Part shown: one piece after another, positions 33,987-44,869 of the stretch
Position numbering within the stretch: the stretch's first letter is position 1
Layout: each line of letters begins with the position of its first letter
DNA from: Mycobacterium europaeum
Lineage (GTDB): Bacteria > Actinomycetota > Actinomycetes > Mycobacteriales > Mycobacteriaceae
DNA: 50,829 nucleotides
Assembly: GCF_002102155.1 (NCBI RefSeq)
Contig: NZ_LQOU01000017.1
Coordinates: forward strand, 1 to 50,829
Direction of reading: 5' to 3'
The notes under the pieces: generated by a model
Seen by the model: only the letters and a program-made list of their open reading frames with translations
Database searches by the model: none
Told to the model about the DNA's origin: nothing
Program-made: the position numbers and the translations under genes

Positions 33987-34301
33987 GTGACAGCATTGAA
34001 TGTCACACCGGATTACTTGGAGACGCTGGCAGGCAAGCAGGATGCGGCGAAGGGCGTCGCCGCGGAGGCAGCCGGCGCAACTTCCAATCTCACCGTGGCG
34101 GTCTGGGTGACTCACGGTGTCATCAGCGGATGCTCCAACGCAGCGTTCAGCGGCGCGGAAGGTGCGCGACGCACCGCCGGACAGAACCTTTCGGCCGCCG
34201 CCAACGAACTCGCCGCGAAACTGCGCGGCGCCAAAGCAGCCTACAAGGGCGTCGACAGCGAGTTGAGCGGCAACCTCAAAAGCCAAATGCTTGACCAGTA
34301 A
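33987..34301 (+). CDS. espF: ESX-1 secretion-associated protein EspF
   Basis: EspF is a small ESX-1 substrate that acts with EspE. The 104-residue protein (TALNVTPDYLETLAGKQDAAKGVAAEAAG) is a two-helix, Ala-rich EspC/EspF-family protein similar in length to Rv3865 (103). The GTG at 33987 is fixed by a strong ACAGGAGG ribosome site; the frame upstream overlaps the end of espE and is not coding. espG1 starts two bases after its stop, so translation is coupled. Confidence 0.92.
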   Translation: MTALNVTPDYLETLAGKQDAAKGVAAEAAGATSNLTVAVWVTHGVISGCSNAAFSGAEGARRTAGQNLSAAANELAAKLRGAKAAYKGVDSELSGNLKSQMLDQ

Positions 34302-34303
34302 TC

Positions 34304-35152
34304 ATGTCCGGTCCCCTCACTGGCGGTCGCGCCGGCCTCGTCGATGACGTCGTCGGCGTGGAGGTGACCATCGACGGGATGCTGGTCATCGCCGACCGGT
34401 TGCACCTGGTCGATTTCCCCACCGCGCTCGGGATCCGGCCAAACATCCCGCAGGAGGACCTGCGCGACCTGGTCTGGAATCAGGTGCAACGTGACCTCAC
34501 CGCGCAGGGGGTGCTCGATCGAAACGGCGAACCTCACCCGACGGTGGCAGCGATGGTCGACACCCTCAGCAGACCGGACCGGACGCTGGAGGGCCGGTGG
34601 TGGCGGCGCGATCTCGGCGGTGTCATGGTGCGATTCGCATTGTGCCGCAAGGACGAACGTCATGTCATCGCCGCGCGACACGGCGACCTGATGGTGCTGC
34701 AACTGGTGGCTCCTCAGGTGGGTCTGGCGGGCATGGTGACCACCGTGCTGGGCACCGCCGAACCCGCCAATGTCCAACCGCTGACGGGCCTCGCCGACGA
34801 ACTCGCCAAATGCACCACCGCGGCGCAGTTGACCGCGCACGGCCTCGAGGCGCCGTCGGCCCGTATCTACGCCGAGATCATCACCAACCCGAGCAGCTGG
34901 GTGGAAATCATCGCCGGCCAACGCCACCCCGGCGGCACGTCCACGCAGACCGACGTGGCCGCCGGTGTCCTCGACTCGGCATTGGGCCGGCTGGTGTCGC
35001 TGCCCCGTCGCGTCGGCGGCGAGCTGTACGGGAGTTTCCTGTCCGGCACGCAGGAGAATCTGCAACGCGCCTTGGAAGGGTTGCTCGAGTTCCTCCCCGC
35101 GGGCGCCTGGTTCGATCACGTCGGAGCCGCCGAAGCCTCGTCCCGGGGTTGA
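34304..35152 (+). CDS. espG1: ESX-1 PE/PPE chaperone EspG1
   Basis: EspG proteins hold PE-PPE pairs soluble in the cytosol by binding the PPE tip and deliver them to their own ESX system. The 282-residue protein has EspG features: VDDVVGVEVTIDGMLVIADRLHLVDFPTALGIRPNIP at the start, then alternating beta and helical blocks (WWRRDLGGVMVRFALCRKDERHVIAARHGDLMVLQLV). Length matches Rv3866. Its expected clients are PE35/PPE68, but no pe35 is found in this locus. It lies in the espF-espG1-espH-eccA1 run. Confidence 0.95.
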   Translation: MSGPLTGGRAGLVDDVVGVEVTIDGMLVIADRLHLVDFPTALGIRPNIPQEDLRDLVWNQVQRDLTAQGVLDRNGEPHPTVAAMVDTLSRPDRTLEGRWWRRDLGGVMVRFALCRKDERHVIAARHGDLMVLQLVAPQVGLAGMVTTVLGTAEPANVQPLTGLADELAKCTTAAQLTAHGLEAPSARIYAEIITNPSSWVEIIAGQRHPGGTSTQTDVAAGVLDSALGRLVSLPRRVGGELYGSFLSGTQENLQRALEGLLEFLPAGAWFDHVGAAEASSRG

Positions 35153-35198
35153 TTCTGCCGTTATCTATTCAGCACGGAATCCAGAAAGAAGAACCTTC

Positions 35199-35756
35199 AT
35201 GCCGCAGCACGACGACCATGATGACCTCTCCGCCCTCGACTTCTCCGCGCACCAGTCCGACTCCGACGATCACGGCCTGGATCACTCCGATGCCCTGGAT
35301 TTTTCCTTCGCCGAAGACACCGAAACGGAGCTGGACGCCATCGCCTCGCTGACCGAGGCCGAAGAAGCGGCCGGGGAAGAAGACGAAGAAGACGGTCTTG
35401 CGCTCTTCACGGTGACCAACCCTCCCGATACGGTGTCGGTGTCGTCACTCATCGACGGGCGGACGCAGCGGGTCACCCTGTCGCCCAAGGCGACCAACAT
35501 GACCGAATCGGAACTCGCAGAGGAGGTCCTCGTTCTCGCGGACCTGGCCCGGCAAAAGGGGCTGGCAGGCCAACGCACGTTCTTGCAAGAAGACCAAACC
35601 GTGACGGAAAGCCTCGACCAGCTGGGAATAGCCGACACCGACGTCATACGAGAGTTCATGGACGCGGTGTACCCGTTGCCGACGGCCGAGGAGGCCGACA
35701 TGGCACAGGCGGAGGTCTTTGCCGCCCGATACACGAATGACGAAACCGACAAATGA
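35199..35756 (+). CDS. espH: ESX-1 associated acidic protein EspH
   Basis: The 185-residue protein is very acidic in its first 75 residues (DDHDDLSALDF, DFSFAEDTETELD). A more ordered domain follows (DTVSVSSLIDGRTQRVTLSPKATNMTESELAEEVLVLADLARQKG). This matches Rv3867, which helps EspE secretion in M. marinum. The ATG at 35199 is preceded by AAAGAAGAA. Its stop overlaps the eccA1 start by 4 bases. No catalytic motif is visible; the acidic region may act as a chaperone-like surface. Confidence 0.9.
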   Translation: MPQHDDHDDLSALDFSAHQSDSDDHGLDHSDALDFSFAEDTETELDAIASLTEAEEAAGEEDEEDGLALFTVTNPPDTVSVSSLIDGRTQRVTLSPKATNMTESELAEEVLVLADLARQKGLAGQRTFLQEDQTVTESLDQLGIADTDVIREFMDAVYPLPTAEEADMAQAEVFAARYTNDETDK

Positions 35757-37474
35757 ACGCTCAGCTGGCCGGCCTGTTCGAAAGTGCGGTCGGCATGCTG
35801 CCCATCTCGGAGGCTCGGGCGCTGGACCTGTTCACCGAGATCACCAATTACGACGAGTCGGCTTGCGACGCGTGGATCGGCCGCATCCGTTGCGGTGACA
35901 CCGATCGGGTGACATTGTTCCGCGCTTGGTATTCCCGCACCAACTTCGGGCAACTGGCCGGGGCCGCGCAGATATCGATGAACGCCGTCAACGCACGGAT
36001 CGCGATCGGTGGCCTGTACGGCGACATCACTTACCCGGTCAACTCGCCACTGGCGATCACGCTGGGTTTCGCAGCAAGTGAAGCGGCCCAGGGCAATTAC
36101 GCCGACGCCATGGAAGCCTTGGAGGCAAGCCCGGCAACCGGTGCCGAGCACCTGCTGTCCTGGGTCAAGGCGGTCGTCTACGGCGAGGCGCAACGTTGGA
36201 CGGAAGTGATCGAAGAGGTGCGCGGCGCCGGCAGATGGCCGGACACTTTCCTCGCCGCCGCGGCCGGCGTCGCGCACGGGGTCGCCGCGGCGAACCTCGG
36301 CCTGTTCACCGAAGCCGAGCGCCGGCTCACCGAGGCCAACGCGTCGCCCGCCGGAGAGGCCTGTGCGCGCGCCATCGCCTGGTACCTGGCGATGACGCGC
36401 CGCGGCCAGGGAAACGAAGAGGCCGCGGTGGCGCTGCTGGAGTGGCTGCAGACCACCCACCCAGAGCCTAAAGTCACCGCCGCCCTTAAGGATTCGTCAT
36501 ACCGGTTGAAAACCACCAGCGCCGAGCAGATCGCCGCGCGCACCGACCCCTGGGACGCGTCCACCGTCGTGGCCGACACCTCGGGACGAGAGAAGCTGCT
36601 CGCCGAGGCGGAAGCCGAGCTGGAGCGGCAGATCGGGCTCAGCCGCGTCAAGGACCAAGTCGAGCGATACCGCGCCGCCACCCAGATGGCGCGGGTTCGG
36701 GCCGCCCGCGGCATGAAGGTCGCACAGCCCAGCAAGCACATGATCTTCACCGGACCGCCCGGCACGGGCAAGACGACGATCGCGCGGGTCGTGGCCAACA
36801 TCCTGGCGGGGCTGGGCGTCATCCCTGAACCCAAACTCGTCGAGACGGCACGCAAGGATTTCGTCGCCGAATACGAAGGGCAGTCGGCGGTGAAGACCAC
36901 CAAGACGATCGATCGCGCCCTGGGTGGCGTGCTCTTCATCGACGAGGCCTATGCCCTCGTGCAGGAACGGGATGGACGGACCGACCCGTTCGGACAAGAG
37001 GCGCTGGACACCCTCCTGGCCCGGATGGAGAACGACCGGGACCGGCTGGCGGTGATCATCGCCGGCTACAGCTCCGATATCGACCGGCTGCTGGAGACGA
37101 ACGAGGGCCTGCGGTCCCGGTTCGCCACCCGTATCGAATTCGACTCTTACTCCCCGGAGGAGATCCTGGAAATCGCGAAAGTCATTGCGGCCGGAAACGA
37201 CTCCACCCTGAGCGCGGAAGCCGAGGACAACCTGCTGGCGGCGGCGAAGGTGCTGAGTGAGCGGACGGTCCGCGGCAAGCCCGCGCTCGACATTGCCGGC
37301 AACGGCCGCTACGCGCGCCAGCTGGTGGAGGCGGGGGAACAGTACCGTGACATCCGTCTGACCCGGGCGGTCGATTTCGAGAGCCTCGACGAGGACCGCC
37401 TGCGGGAGATCAACGGCGAGGACATGGCCGAGGCGATCGAGGCCGTGCACGGACGCCTCAACATCGTCGAGTGA
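35753..37474 (+). CDS. eccA1: type VII secretion AAA+ ATPase EccA1
   Basis: EccA1 is a cytosolic CbxX/CfqX-type AAA+ ATPase thought to help substrates or chaperones recycle. The 573-residue protein has an N-terminal TPR-like helical domain (residues 1-275). The AAA domain has Walker A GPPGTGKTT with Lys340 and Walker B LFIDEA with Asp397 and Glu398, and an Arg finger region near NEGLRSRFATRIEF. Length equals Rv3868. It overlaps espH by 4 bases and is followed 3 bases later by eccB1. Confidence 0.97.
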   Translation: MNAQLAGLFESAVGMLPISEARALDLFTEITNYDESACDAWIGRIRCGDTDRVTLFRAWYSRTNFGQLAGAAQISMNAVNARIAIGGLYGDITYPVNSPLAITLGFAASEAAQGNYADAMEALEASPATGAEHLLSWVKAVVYGEAQRWTEVIEEVRGAGRWPDTFLAAAAGVAHGVAAANLGLFTEAERRLTEANASPAGEACARAIAWYLAMTRRGQGNEEAAVALLEWLQTTHPEPKVTAALKDSSYRLKTTSAEQIAARTDPWDASTVVADTSGREKLLAEAEAELERQIGLSRVKDQVERYRAATQMARVRAARGMKVAQPSKHMIFTGPPGTGKTTIARVVANILAGLGVIPEPKLVETARKDFVAEYEGQSAVKTTKTIDRALGGVLFIDEAYALVQERDGRTDPFGQEALDTLLARMENDRDRLAVIIAGYSSDIDRLLETNEGLRSRFATRIEFDSYSPEEILEIAKVIAAGNDSTLSAEAEDNLLAAAKVLSERTVRGKPALDIAGNGRYARQLVEAGEQYRDIRLTRAVDFESLDEDRLREINGEDMAEAIEAVHGRLNIVE

Positions 37475-37477
37475 CGT

Positions 37478-38929
37478 ATGGCAAGTTTCCGGCTCACCAC
37501 CAAGGTGCAAGTCAGTGGCTGGCGCTTTTTGCTCCGGCGTCTGGAGCACGCGATCGTCCGGCGCGACACCCGCATGTTCGACGACCCGCTGCAGTTCTAC
37601 AGCCGGTCGGTGGCGCTCGGCGTCGTCGTCTCGGTGTTGGTCGTGGTCGGTGCGCTCGCGATGGCCTACTTCAAACCGCAGGGCAAGCTCGGTAACGGCA
37701 ATCTGTTCGTCGACCGCGCGACAAACCAGCTTTACCTCAAAGTCGGGGGCGAACTCCATCCCGTCTACAACCTGACCTCGGCGCGGCTGGTGCTGGGTAA
37801 CCCGGCCGAACCCGCGACGGTGAAATCCGCCGGACTGAACCGCCTGCCGAAGGGCCAATCCATCGGGATCCCCGGCGCCCCCTACGCCACCCCGGTGTCG
37901 TCGGATTCCTCCTCGGCCTGGACGCTGTGCGACACCGTCGTGCGGGCCGAGAGCACCAATCCCACAGTGCGAACCGAGATCATCGCGATGCCGGTGGCGA
38001 TCGAGCATCCCGCGATCGACCCCATCCTGCCCAACGAGGCGCTGCTGGCGTCGTATCAGGGCAAGGACTGGGTCATCACCAGCAAGGGCAGGCACGCCAC
38101 CAACCTCAGCGACCGCCCCATGACCTTCGCGGTGGGCATTCGCGGCACCGCCAAGCCCAGCCCCCTCTCCACCGCCATGTTCAACGCGTTGCCCGACGCC
38201 GGCTCCTGGCAGTTGCCGCCCGTAGCCAACGCGGGGGCCCCGAACACGCTGGGGCTGCCCGATGAGCTGGTCGTCGGATCGGTACTGCAGGTGCACTCGA
38301 CCCTAGGCGTGAGCTACTTCGTCGTGATGCAGGACGGGGTCGCACCCGTGAATGCCAACACGGCGGCCGCGTTGCGCGCGAATCAATCGTACGGGCTGGT
38401 GGTTCCCCCCTCGCTGCCTCCGAACCTGATCGTCAACATTCCCGAATTGGTGTACAACTCACCCCTGCCCGACGAACCGATCAAGATCGTCTCGCGACCG
38501 GACGACCCCACGCTGTGCTGGACGTGGGAACGCAAGCCCGGCGAGCAGACACCGAGAACCGCGGTGCTGACCGGCCGCCATCTGCCAATACCCGCGTCGG
38601 CGATGAGCACCGGGATCAAGCAAATTCAAGGCTCCGCAACGATTTACCTAGACGGCGGGAAATTCGTGCAGCTACAGTCACCGGATCCACGATACGGCGA
38701 AGCTCTGTATTACGTTGACCCACAAGGGGTCCGCTATGGGATACCGGACCAGCAGACGGCGTCGTCGCTCGGCCTCCCGTCGCCCAAGACCGCTCCGTGG
38801 GAAATCGTCCGACTGCTGGTGGACGGGCCGGTGCTATCGAAGGACGCCGCCCTGCTGGAGCACGACACGCTGCCGACCGACCCGAGCCCCCGCAAGTTGC
38901 CCGGCGCAGCCCCAGGAGCGGCCTCATGA
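37478..38929 (+). CDS. eccB1: type VII secretion core membrane protein EccB1
   Basis: EccB1 is part of the ESX-1 inner-membrane complex. The 483-residue protein has a short basic cytosolic N-terminus ([30 protein letters not shown]) and one transmembrane helix near residues 45-67 ([22 protein letters not shown]). A large periplasmic domain with repeated units and two cysteines ([19 protein letters not shown]) follows. The C-terminus is Pro/Ala-rich. Length is close to Rv3869 (480). Its stop overlaps the eccCa1 start. Confidence 0.97.
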   Translation: MASFRLTTKVQVSGWRFLLRRLEHAIVRRDTRMFDDPLQFYSRSVALGVVVSVLVVVGALAMAYFKPQGKLGNGNLFVDRATNQLYLKVGGELHPVYNLTSARLVLGNPAEPATVKSAGLNRLPKGQSIGIPGAPYATPVSSDSSSAWTLCDTVVRAESTNPTVRTEIIAMPVAIEHPAIDPILPNEALLASYQGKDWVITSKGRHATNLSDRPMTFAVGIRGTAKPSPLSTAMFNALPDAGSWQLPPVANAGAPNTLGLPDELVVGSVLQVHSTLGVSYFVVMQDGVAPVNANTAAALRANQSYGLVVPPSLPPNLIVNIPELVYNSPLPDEPIKIVSRPDDPTLCWTWERKPGEQTPRTAVLTGRHLPIPASAMSTGIKQIQGSATIYLDGGKFVQLQSPDPRYGEALYYVDPQGVRYGIPDQQTASSLGLPSPKTAPWEIVRLLVDGPVLSKDAALLEHDTLPTDPSPRKLPGAAPGAAS

Positions 38930-41169
38930 CGACCAAGAAATTCACCCCCGCGGTCACCCGCGGTCCCCGGCTGACGCCCGGCGAAATCAGCCTCACCCCC
39001 CCGGAGGACCTCGGCGTCGACATCCCGCCGTCGGGCATTCAAAAAGCGCTTCCGTACGTCATGGGCGTCTGCATGCTCGGCATGATCGCGATCATGGTGC
39101 TCACCGGCACCCGGGCGCTCTCGCCATACATGCTGATGATGCCGCTCATGATGATCATGATGTCGTTGAGCATGGTCGCCGGGGGTGGCGGCGGTGGCGG
39201 GAAAAAGGTGCCTGAAATCAATGCCGACCGCAAGGAGTACCTGCGGTACCTGGCGGGGCTGCGTCCCAGGGTGACGTCTTCGGCGAGCGCACAGGTAGCG
39301 TTCTTCAGCTTCCACGCACCGCACCCGGACGATCTGCTGTCGATCGTCGGTACGCCGCGTCAGTGGTCACGCCCGGCCAACGCCGACTTCTACGCCGCCA
39401 CGCGGATCGGAATCGGCGACCAGCCGGCAGTGGACCGGCTCATGAAGCCGTCCGCCGGGGGCGAGCTGGCCGGCCCCACCGCGGCGCCGCAGCCATATCT
39501 CGAACCGGTCGCCAACATGTGGGCGGTCAAGTTCTTACGCACCCACGGCCTGATCCACGACTGCCCGAAACTCGTGCAGTTGCGCACCTTTCCGACGATC
39601 GCCGTGGGCGGTGATACCGCCGGGTCAGCTGGCTTGGTCGCGGCGATGGTGTGCCATCTCGCCGTCTTTCATCCCCCGGACCTGTTGCAACTGCGGGTGC
39701 TCACCGACGAACCCGACGATCCGGACTGGTCGTGGCTCAAGTGGCTACCGCACCTTCAGCATCCGACCGACACCGACGGTGCCGGGCCGGTTCGGATGAT
39801 CTACACCCGTCCCGACGGGCTGTCCGATCTCGCCGCGCGCGGTCCACACTCGCCCGATGCCCTGCCCGGCGGCCCGTACGTCGTCGTGGTCGACCTGACC
39901 GGGGGAAAGGCCGGCTTCCCGCCGGACGGCAGGGCCGGCGTCACGGTCATCACCCTGGGTAATCATCGCGGCTCGAACTACCGCATCCGGGTCGCCGACG
40001 ACGGCACCGCCGACGACCGGCTGCCCAGCCAATCGTTCCGTCAGGTGACGTCGCGCACCGACAGCCTGTCCCCGCAACAAGCCGCCCGCATCGCGCGCAA
40101 ACTCGCCGGTTGGTCCATCACCGGCACCATCATCGACAAGAAGAACGTTGGCACCCAGAAGAAGGTCGCCACGGAGTGGCATCAGCTGGTGGGCGCGCAC
40201 AGCGTCGAGGAGGTGACACCCGCCCGCTGGCGGATGTACACCGACAAGGACCGTGACCGCCTCAAGATCCCATTCGGTCACGAGCTCAAGACCGGCAACA
40301 TCATGTACCTCGACATCAAGGAGGGTGCCGAATTCGGCGGCGGTCCGCACGGCATGCTCATCGGGACGACCGGGTCCGGGAAGTCGGAATTCCTCCGCAC
40401 GCTGATTTTGTCCCTCGTGGCGATGCACCATCCGGATCAGGTCAACCTCCTGCTCACCGACTTCAAAGGCGGGTCCACGTTCCTGGGCATGGAGAAGCTT
40501 CCGCACACCGCGGCGGTGATCACCAACATGGCCGAGGAAGCCGAGCTGGTGAGCCGGATGGGCGAGGTGCTGACCGGGGAACTCGACCGGCGCCAGTCGC
40601 TGCTGCGCCAGGCCGGCATACAGGTGGGTGCCACGGGTGCGCTCTCCGGCGTGGCCGAATACGAGAAGTATCGCGAGCGTGGCGCCGATTTGACGCCACT
40701 ACCAACGCTTTTCGTCGTCGTCGACGAGTTCGCCGAATTGCTGCAGAGTCACCCGGACTTCATCAACCTCTTCGACCGGATCTGCCGCGTGGGCCGCTCG
40801 TTGCGCGTGCACCTGTTGTTGGCCACGCAGTCGCTGCAAACCGGAGGCGCGCGCATCGACAAGCTCGAGCCCAACCTCACATACCGTATCGCGTTGCGCA
40901 CCACCAGCTCTCACGAATCAAAGATGGTGATCGGCACCCCCGAGGCGCAGTACATCACCAATAAGGAGAGTGGCGTCGGGTTTCTGCGGGTGGGTATGGA
41001 AGATCCGGTCAAGTTCAGCACCCTCTACACCGGCGCGCCCTATGTTCCGCCGACACGGGACGAGCCGGACGGCGAAGGCAACGGGGCGGGTCCACAGGCG
41101 GGACCGAAGGATGTGCGGATTCACCGGTTCACCGCCGCGCCCATCCTCGAGAAGGTGGTGACGTCGTGA
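38926..41169 (+). CDS. eccCa1: type VII secretion FtsK/SpoIIIE ATPase subunit EccCa1
   Basis: EccCa1 forms the membrane half of the ESX-1 motor. The 747-residue protein has two transmembrane helices near residues 45-90 ([20 protein letters not shown] and a Met-rich segment). A stalk domain and the first FtsK-like ATPase domain follow, with Walker [10 protein letters not shown] (Lys486) and Walker [10 protein letters not shown] (Asp600, Glu601). Length equals Rv3870. The ATG at 38926 overlaps the eccB1 stop as ATGA; a longer frame upstream is not used. It pairs with the separately encoded EccCb1. Confidence 0.97.
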   Translation: MTTKKFTPAVTRGPRLTPGEISLTPPEDLGVDIPPSGIQKALPYVMGVCMLGMIAIMVLTGTRALSPYMLMMPLMMIMMSLSMVAGGGGGGGKKVPEINADRKEYLRYLAGLRPRVTSSASAQVAFFSFHAPHPDDLLSIVGTPRQWSRPANADFYAATRIGIGDQPAVDRLMKPSAGGELAGPTAAPQPYLEPVANMWAVKFLRTHGLIHDCPKLVQLRTFPTIAVGGDTAGSAGLVAAMVCHLAVFHPPDLLQLRVLTDEPDDPDWSWLKWLPHLQHPTDTDGAGPVRMIYTRPDGLSDLAARGPHSPDALPGGPYVVVVDLTGGKAGFPPDGRAGVTVITLGNHRGSNYRIRVADDGTADDRLPSQSFRQVTSRTDSLSPQQAARIARKLAGWSITGTIIDKKNVGTQKKVATEWHQLVGAHSVEEVTPARWRMYTDKDRDRLKIPFGHELKTGNIMYLDIKEGAEFGGGPHGMLIGTTGSGKSEFLRTLILSLVAMHHPDQVNLLLTDFKGGSTFLGMEKLPHTAAVITNMAEEAELVSRMGEVLTGELDRRQSLLRQAGIQVGATGALSGVAEYEKYRERGADLTPLPTLFVVVDEFAELLQSHPDFINLFDRICRVGRSLRVHLLLATQSLQTGGARIDKLEPNLTYRIALRTTSSHESKMVIGTPEAQYITNKESGVGFLRVGMEDPVKFSTLYTGAPYVPPTRDEPDGEGNGAGPQAGPKDVRIHRFTAAPILEKVVTS

Positions 41170-42935
41170 CGGTCGAACCCAAGGTACGCGCGCTCAGCGA
41201 AGTGGTGCTGGACCAACTCAGCACCACGGAGTCGCGGGCGTACAAGATGTGGCTCCCGCCCTTGAAGGATCCGACGCCGCTCAACGAGCTTGTCGCGCGC
41301 GACGATCAGCGCCAGGCATTGCGCTTCCCGCTGGGCATCATGGACGAGCCGCGCCGGCATCTGCAGGGAGTGTGGGGCGTCGACGTCTCCGGAGCCGGCG
41401 GCAACATCGCCATCGGCGGCGCGCCGCAAACGGGGAAGTCGACCCTGCTGCAAACCATGGTCATGTCGGCCGCCGCCACCCACACGCCGCGCCAGGTTCA
41501 GTTCTATTGCATCGACCTCGGCGGCGGCGGCCTGATCTATCTCGACAATCTCCCCCATGTCGGTGGGGTGGCGACCCGGTCGGAGCCCGACCGGGTCATG
41601 CGGGTTGTGGCGGAGGTGCAAGCCGTTTTGCGCCAGCGCGAGGCCACCTTCAAGGAGCACCGGGTCGGTTCCATCGCGATGTACCGGCAGCTGCGCGAAG
41701 ACCCCGACCAGCCCGTCGCGGACGACCCGTTCGGCGACGTGTTCCTGGTCGTCGACGGGTGGCCGGCTTTCGTCGCCGAATTCCCCGACCTCGAAGCCCC
41801 AGTCCAGGAGTTGGCCTCCCAGGGCTTGTCGTTCGGCGTCCACACCGTGATCACCACGCCACGGTGGACGGAGTTGAAGTCGCGCGTCCGGGATTATCTG
41901 GGCACCAAGATCGAGTTCCGGCTCGGCGACGTCAACGACACCCAGATCGACCGGACGGTGCGCGAGATCCCGGCGAACCGACCTGGCCGCGCGATGTCGG
42001 TGGAAAAGCACCACTTGATGATCGGCGTGCCGAGGTTGGACGGCGTGCACAGCACGGACAACCTGGTCGAGGCGATGACGGCGGCCGTCAACGAGATCGC
42101 TGCCCTGCACACCGACCGGGCGCCTCGCGTCCGGGTCCTGCCGGAGCGGATCTACCTTCACGAACTCGACCCGAACCCACCCGGTCCGGAGTCTGACTAC
42201 CGCACGCGCTGGACGATTCCCATCGGCCTGCGCGAAACGGACCTGTCGGTGGCCCACGCCAACATGTATACGACCCCGCACCTACTGATTTTCGGTGCGG
42301 CCAAATCGGGCAAGACACGGACGGCCCACGCGATCGCACGGGCCATCTGCGCGCGCAACAGCCCGCAGCAGGTGCGGTTCATGTTGGCCGACTACCGCTC
42401 CGGGCTGCTGGACGCGGTGCCGGACAGCCATCTGCTCGACGCGGGGGCGATCAACCGCAACAGCACCACGCTCGACGAGGCCATCAAAGCGTTGGCGACC
42501 AACCTGAAGAAGCGGTTGCCGCCGGCCGATCTCACTACCGCGCAGCTGCGGGCGCGCTCGTGGTGGACCGGATTCGACGTGGTTCTGTTGGTCGACGACT
42601 GGCACATGATCGTGGCCGCCGCCGGCGGCATGCCCCCGATGGGACCGCTGGCCCCGTTATTGCCCGCGGCCACGGACATCGGGCTGCACATCATCGTCAC
42701 TTGCCAAATGAGCTACGCATACAAATCGACTATGGACAAGTTCGTCGGTGCGGCTTACGGCGCCGGATCCCCGACCCTGTTCCTCTCGGGCGACAAGCAG
42801 GACTTCCCGTCACGGGAAATTCAGGTCAAACGCCGGCCCCCGGGCCAGGCATTCTTGGTCGCTCCAGACGGGAAAGAGGTCATCCAGGCGGTCTACATCG
42901 ATCCGCCAGAAGAAGTGCATCCACCAGCACCATAG
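41166..42935 (+). CDS. eccCb1: type VII secretion ATPase subunit EccCb1
   Basis: EccCb1 carries the second and third FtsK-like ATPase domains and recognises the C-terminal signal of EsxB. The 589-residue protein has Walker [11 protein letters not shown] (Lys91) with Walker B VFLVVDGW, and Walker [11 protein letters not shown] (Lys383) with Walker B VVLLVDDW. In these Walker B strands Asp is followed by Gly or Asp rather than Glu, as is usual for the later EccC domains. Length is close to Rv3871 (591). The GTG at 41166 overlaps the eccCa1 stop. Confidence 0.97.
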   Translation: MTVEPKVRALSEVVLDQLSTTESRAYKMWLPPLKDPTPLNELVARDDQRQALRFPLGIMDEPRRHLQGVWGVDVSGAGGNIAIGGAPQTGKSTLLQTMVMSAAATHTPRQVQFYCIDLGGGGLIYLDNLPHVGGVATRSEPDRVMRVVAEVQAVLRQREATFKEHRVGSIAMYRQLREDPDQPVADDPFGDVFLVVDGWPAFVAEFPDLEAPVQELASQGLSFGVHTVITTPRWTELKSRVRDYLGTKIEFRLGDVNDTQIDRTVREIPANRPGRAMSVEKHHLMIGVPRLDGVHSTDNLVEAMTAAVNEIAALHTDRAPRVRVLPERIYLHELDPNPPGPESDYRTRWTIPIGLRETDLSVAHANMYTTPHLLIFGAAKSGKTRTAHAIARAICARNSPQQVRFMLADYRSGLLDAVPDSHLLDAGAINRNSTTLDEAIKALATNLKKRLPPADLTTAQLRARSWWTGFDVVLLVDDWHMIVAAAGGMPPMGPLAPLLPAATDIGLHIIVTCQMSYAYKSTMDKFVGAAYGAGSPTLFLSGDKQDFPSREIQVKRRPPGQAFLVAPDGKEVIQAVYIDPPEEVHPPAP

Positions 42936-43187
42936 GGCGGTTACGATTATCCCGTCGCTCGATAAAGAAACCGGTGAACCAAAGGGCGACAACCGAATCG
43001 GGGCACCTAGCACGTGCTGCGTGTCGCCATTACCCGAATTGGTTTGGGTTCACGTGGATTTTTGTTTGTGTTCACTTGATTTAGGGGCGGCGCGGACCCG
43101 AAACCAAAACGGAGTGAATTAGCGACCCCGAAGTCAACCAGAAGATAACCGCAAGCGACCCGTCTTAAACAAAGGAGACCCGTAGGC
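42936..43187 (+). promoter_or_regulatory. gene-free segment where pe35 is expected; probable ppe68-esxBA promoter
   Basis: In H37Rv PE35 (99 residues) lies between eccCb1 and ppe68. Here the 252 bases contain no ATG before that of ppe68, and only a 36-codon GTG frame without PE features. The segment is AT-richer than its surroundings. It has a near-direct repeat, GTTCACGTGGATTT (43048) and GTTCACTTGATTT (43070), 22 bp apart, which may be a regulator site. AAAGGAGA serves as the ppe68 ribosome site. Confidence 0.8.
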
Positions 43188-44435
43188 ATGTTGTGGCACG
43201 CAATGCCACCGGAGCTGAACACCGCTCGGCTGATGGCCGGAGCGGGTCCAGCGCCGATGCTGCAGGCCGCCGCGGGGTGGGAAGCTCTGGGAGGCGCCTT
43301 GGAAGCTCAGGCGCTGGAATTGAGCGCAGCCCTGATGGCCCTCAAAGCTGCCTGGACGGGGCCCGGCAGCGAGCGTGCGATCGCCGCGGCAACACCGATG
43401 GTGGCCTGGCTGCACACCGCGGCCGAGCAAGCCCAGCAACGGGGGATGCGGGCGATGGCCCAGGCCGCGTCGTACACGAAGGCGTTGGCGATGACGCCGT
43501 CGCTGCCCGAGATTGCGACCAACCACATCACCCATGGCGTGCTGACGGCCACCAACTTTCTCGGCATCAACATGGTGCCGATCGGCTTGAACGAGACCGA
43601 CTACTTCGTGCGCATGTGGAATCAGGCCGCCGTCTCCATGGATGTCTACCTGGCGGAAACGATGGCAAACACCGTCTTCGAGCCACTTCCCCCAGTGAAG
43701 CCCGTTGTGCAACCGGGGGTGGGCGAGGCGGTGGCGGCCCAGGCGTCGGCCCTGCTCTCGAGCATGGCGGCCGACGAGGCTGCCGGGACGCTGCGCGCGC
43801 TCGCGAACGAGGCCGGGGACGACATTCCCTCCGACACTCCCGAGGTCCCCAGCCCGGACGTCCCGACGCCTGACGTCCCCACTCCCGACGTGACCGTTCC
43901 GCCCGCACAACAAATTCCGCAGTACATGGGGCAGTTAGGTCAATTAGGTGCGCCGATGCAGCAGCTGATGCAGCCGCTGCAGCAAATGACGTCGCTGGCC
44001 GGCCAGACCGGCGGGATGGGCGGCCCGAGCGGCGGTCTGCCCGGCGCCGGAACGAGCACGGGCGGGGCCGGTGTCGGACCTGGCCAGGTAGGCCTGCTCG
44101 GTGCCAGTCCCCTGTCGAGTCATCCCTTGGCCGGCGGATCCGGCCCCAGCGCGGGGTTGGGGTTGATGCATTCCGAAGCACTGCCCGGAGCGGGCGGGAC
44201 CTCGGCCCGCACATCGCTGATGAGCCAATTGATCGACAAGCCTGCGGCGGGGGCGGTCGCGCCCGCGGCAGGCGGAGCGGGCGCCGGATCATCGGCGATG
44301 GGTGGCGCCGCCCCGATGGGCGCGATGGGCCACGGTGCGCAATCCGGGTCCGGGGCCACTCGACCCAGCCTGGGTGCCCCCGCGGTGCTGACCGCTGAGC
44401 ATCAGGAAGACGACGATCACGACGACGACTGGTGA
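43188..44435 (+). CDS. ppe68: PPE-family protein PPE68
   Basis: PPE68 is an ESX-1 associated cell-envelope protein. The 415-residue protein begins [20 protein letters not shown], with Pro-Pro-Glu at residues 7-9 and the WTG motif at 56-58, ending the 180-residue PPE domain near FEPLPPVKP. The remainder is Pro/Gly/Gln-rich with MGLL-type text conserved in PPE68 ([22 protein letters not shown]). The C-terminus is acidic (EDDDHDDDW). It matches Rv3873. PPE proteins normally fold with a PE partner, and here no PE gene precedes it. Confidence 0.96.
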   Translation: MLWHAMPPELNTARLMAGAGPAPMLQAAAGWEALGGALEAQALELSAALMALKAAWTGPGSERAIAAATPMVAWLHTAAEQAQQRGMRAMAQAASYTKALAMTPSLPEIATNHITHGVLTATNFLGINMVPIGLNETDYFVRMWNQAAVSMDVYLAETMANTVFEPLPPVKPVVQPGVGEAVAAQASALLSSMAADEAAGTLRALANEAGDDIPSDTPEVPSPDVPTPDVPTPDVTVPPAQQIPQYMGQLGQLGAPMQQLMQPLQQMTSLAGQTGGMGGPSGGLPGAGTSTGGAGVGPGQVGLLGASPLSSHPLAGGSGPSAGLGLMHSEALPGAGGTSARTSLMSQLIDKPAAGAVAPAAGGAGAGSSAMGGAAPMGAMGHGAQSGSGATRPSLGAPAVLTAEHQEDDDHDDDW

Positions 44436-44524
44436 CGACCACCTAGAAATCAGACTTCCCGGCCGCCCGGGCCGGAAGACTTGCCATCAATTGGCGAGGA
44501 AGAGCAACACAGAAAGTAGCGAAC

Positions 44525-44827
44525 ATGGCAGAGATGAGAACCGACGCCGCTACCCTCAGCGCGGAGGCCAGCAACTTCGACCGAATCTCGAGCGAGCTCC
44601 AGCAGGTCATCGGACAGGTGGAGTCGACCGGCGGCGAGTTGGCCGGCCACTGGCGCGGGCAGGCCGGCGCGGCGGCCCAGCAGGCGCTGGCGCGCTTCCA
44701 CGAAGCCGGCCAGGCGCAGATCAAGGCACTGAGCGACATTTCGCAGAACATCCACGGTGCCGGCATCGAGTACTCCAAGGCCGACGACGAGCAGGCCAGC
44801 TCGCTGTCGTCACAAATGAACTTCTGA
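44525..44827 (+). CDS. esxB: ESX-1 substrate EsxB (CFP-10)
   Basis: EsxB forms a 1:1 helical-hairpin dimer with EsxA and carries the secretion signal for both. The 100-residue protein has the WxG motif W43-R-G45 and the YxxxD signal Y83-S-K-A-D87 in the flexible tail. The last residues SSLSSQMNF are the stretch read by EccCb1 (ALSSQMGF in M. tuberculosis). Length equals Rv3874. It begins 89 bases after ppe68 and is followed by esxA. Confidence 0.97.
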   Translation: MAEMRTDAATLSAEASNFDRISSELQQVIGQVESTGGELAGHWRGQAGAAAQQALARFHEAGQAQIKALSDISQNIHGAGIEYSKADDEQASSLSSQMNF

Positions 44828-44869
44828 CCCTGACAACCCCTCACCAGTAAACAGAACGGAGCAAACAAC

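Noticed and set aside
36497..38296. 599-codon minus-strand frame across eccA1 and eccB1
   Set aside because: Antisense to two ESX-1 core genes. Its composition mirrors their codon bias, and it has no domain.
42560..43084. Frame running from eccCb1 into the pe35 gap, considered as a hidden PE protein
   Set aside because: Most of it overlaps eccCb1 in the wrong frame, and the 36 codons in the gap have no PE motif or helical-hairpin pattern.
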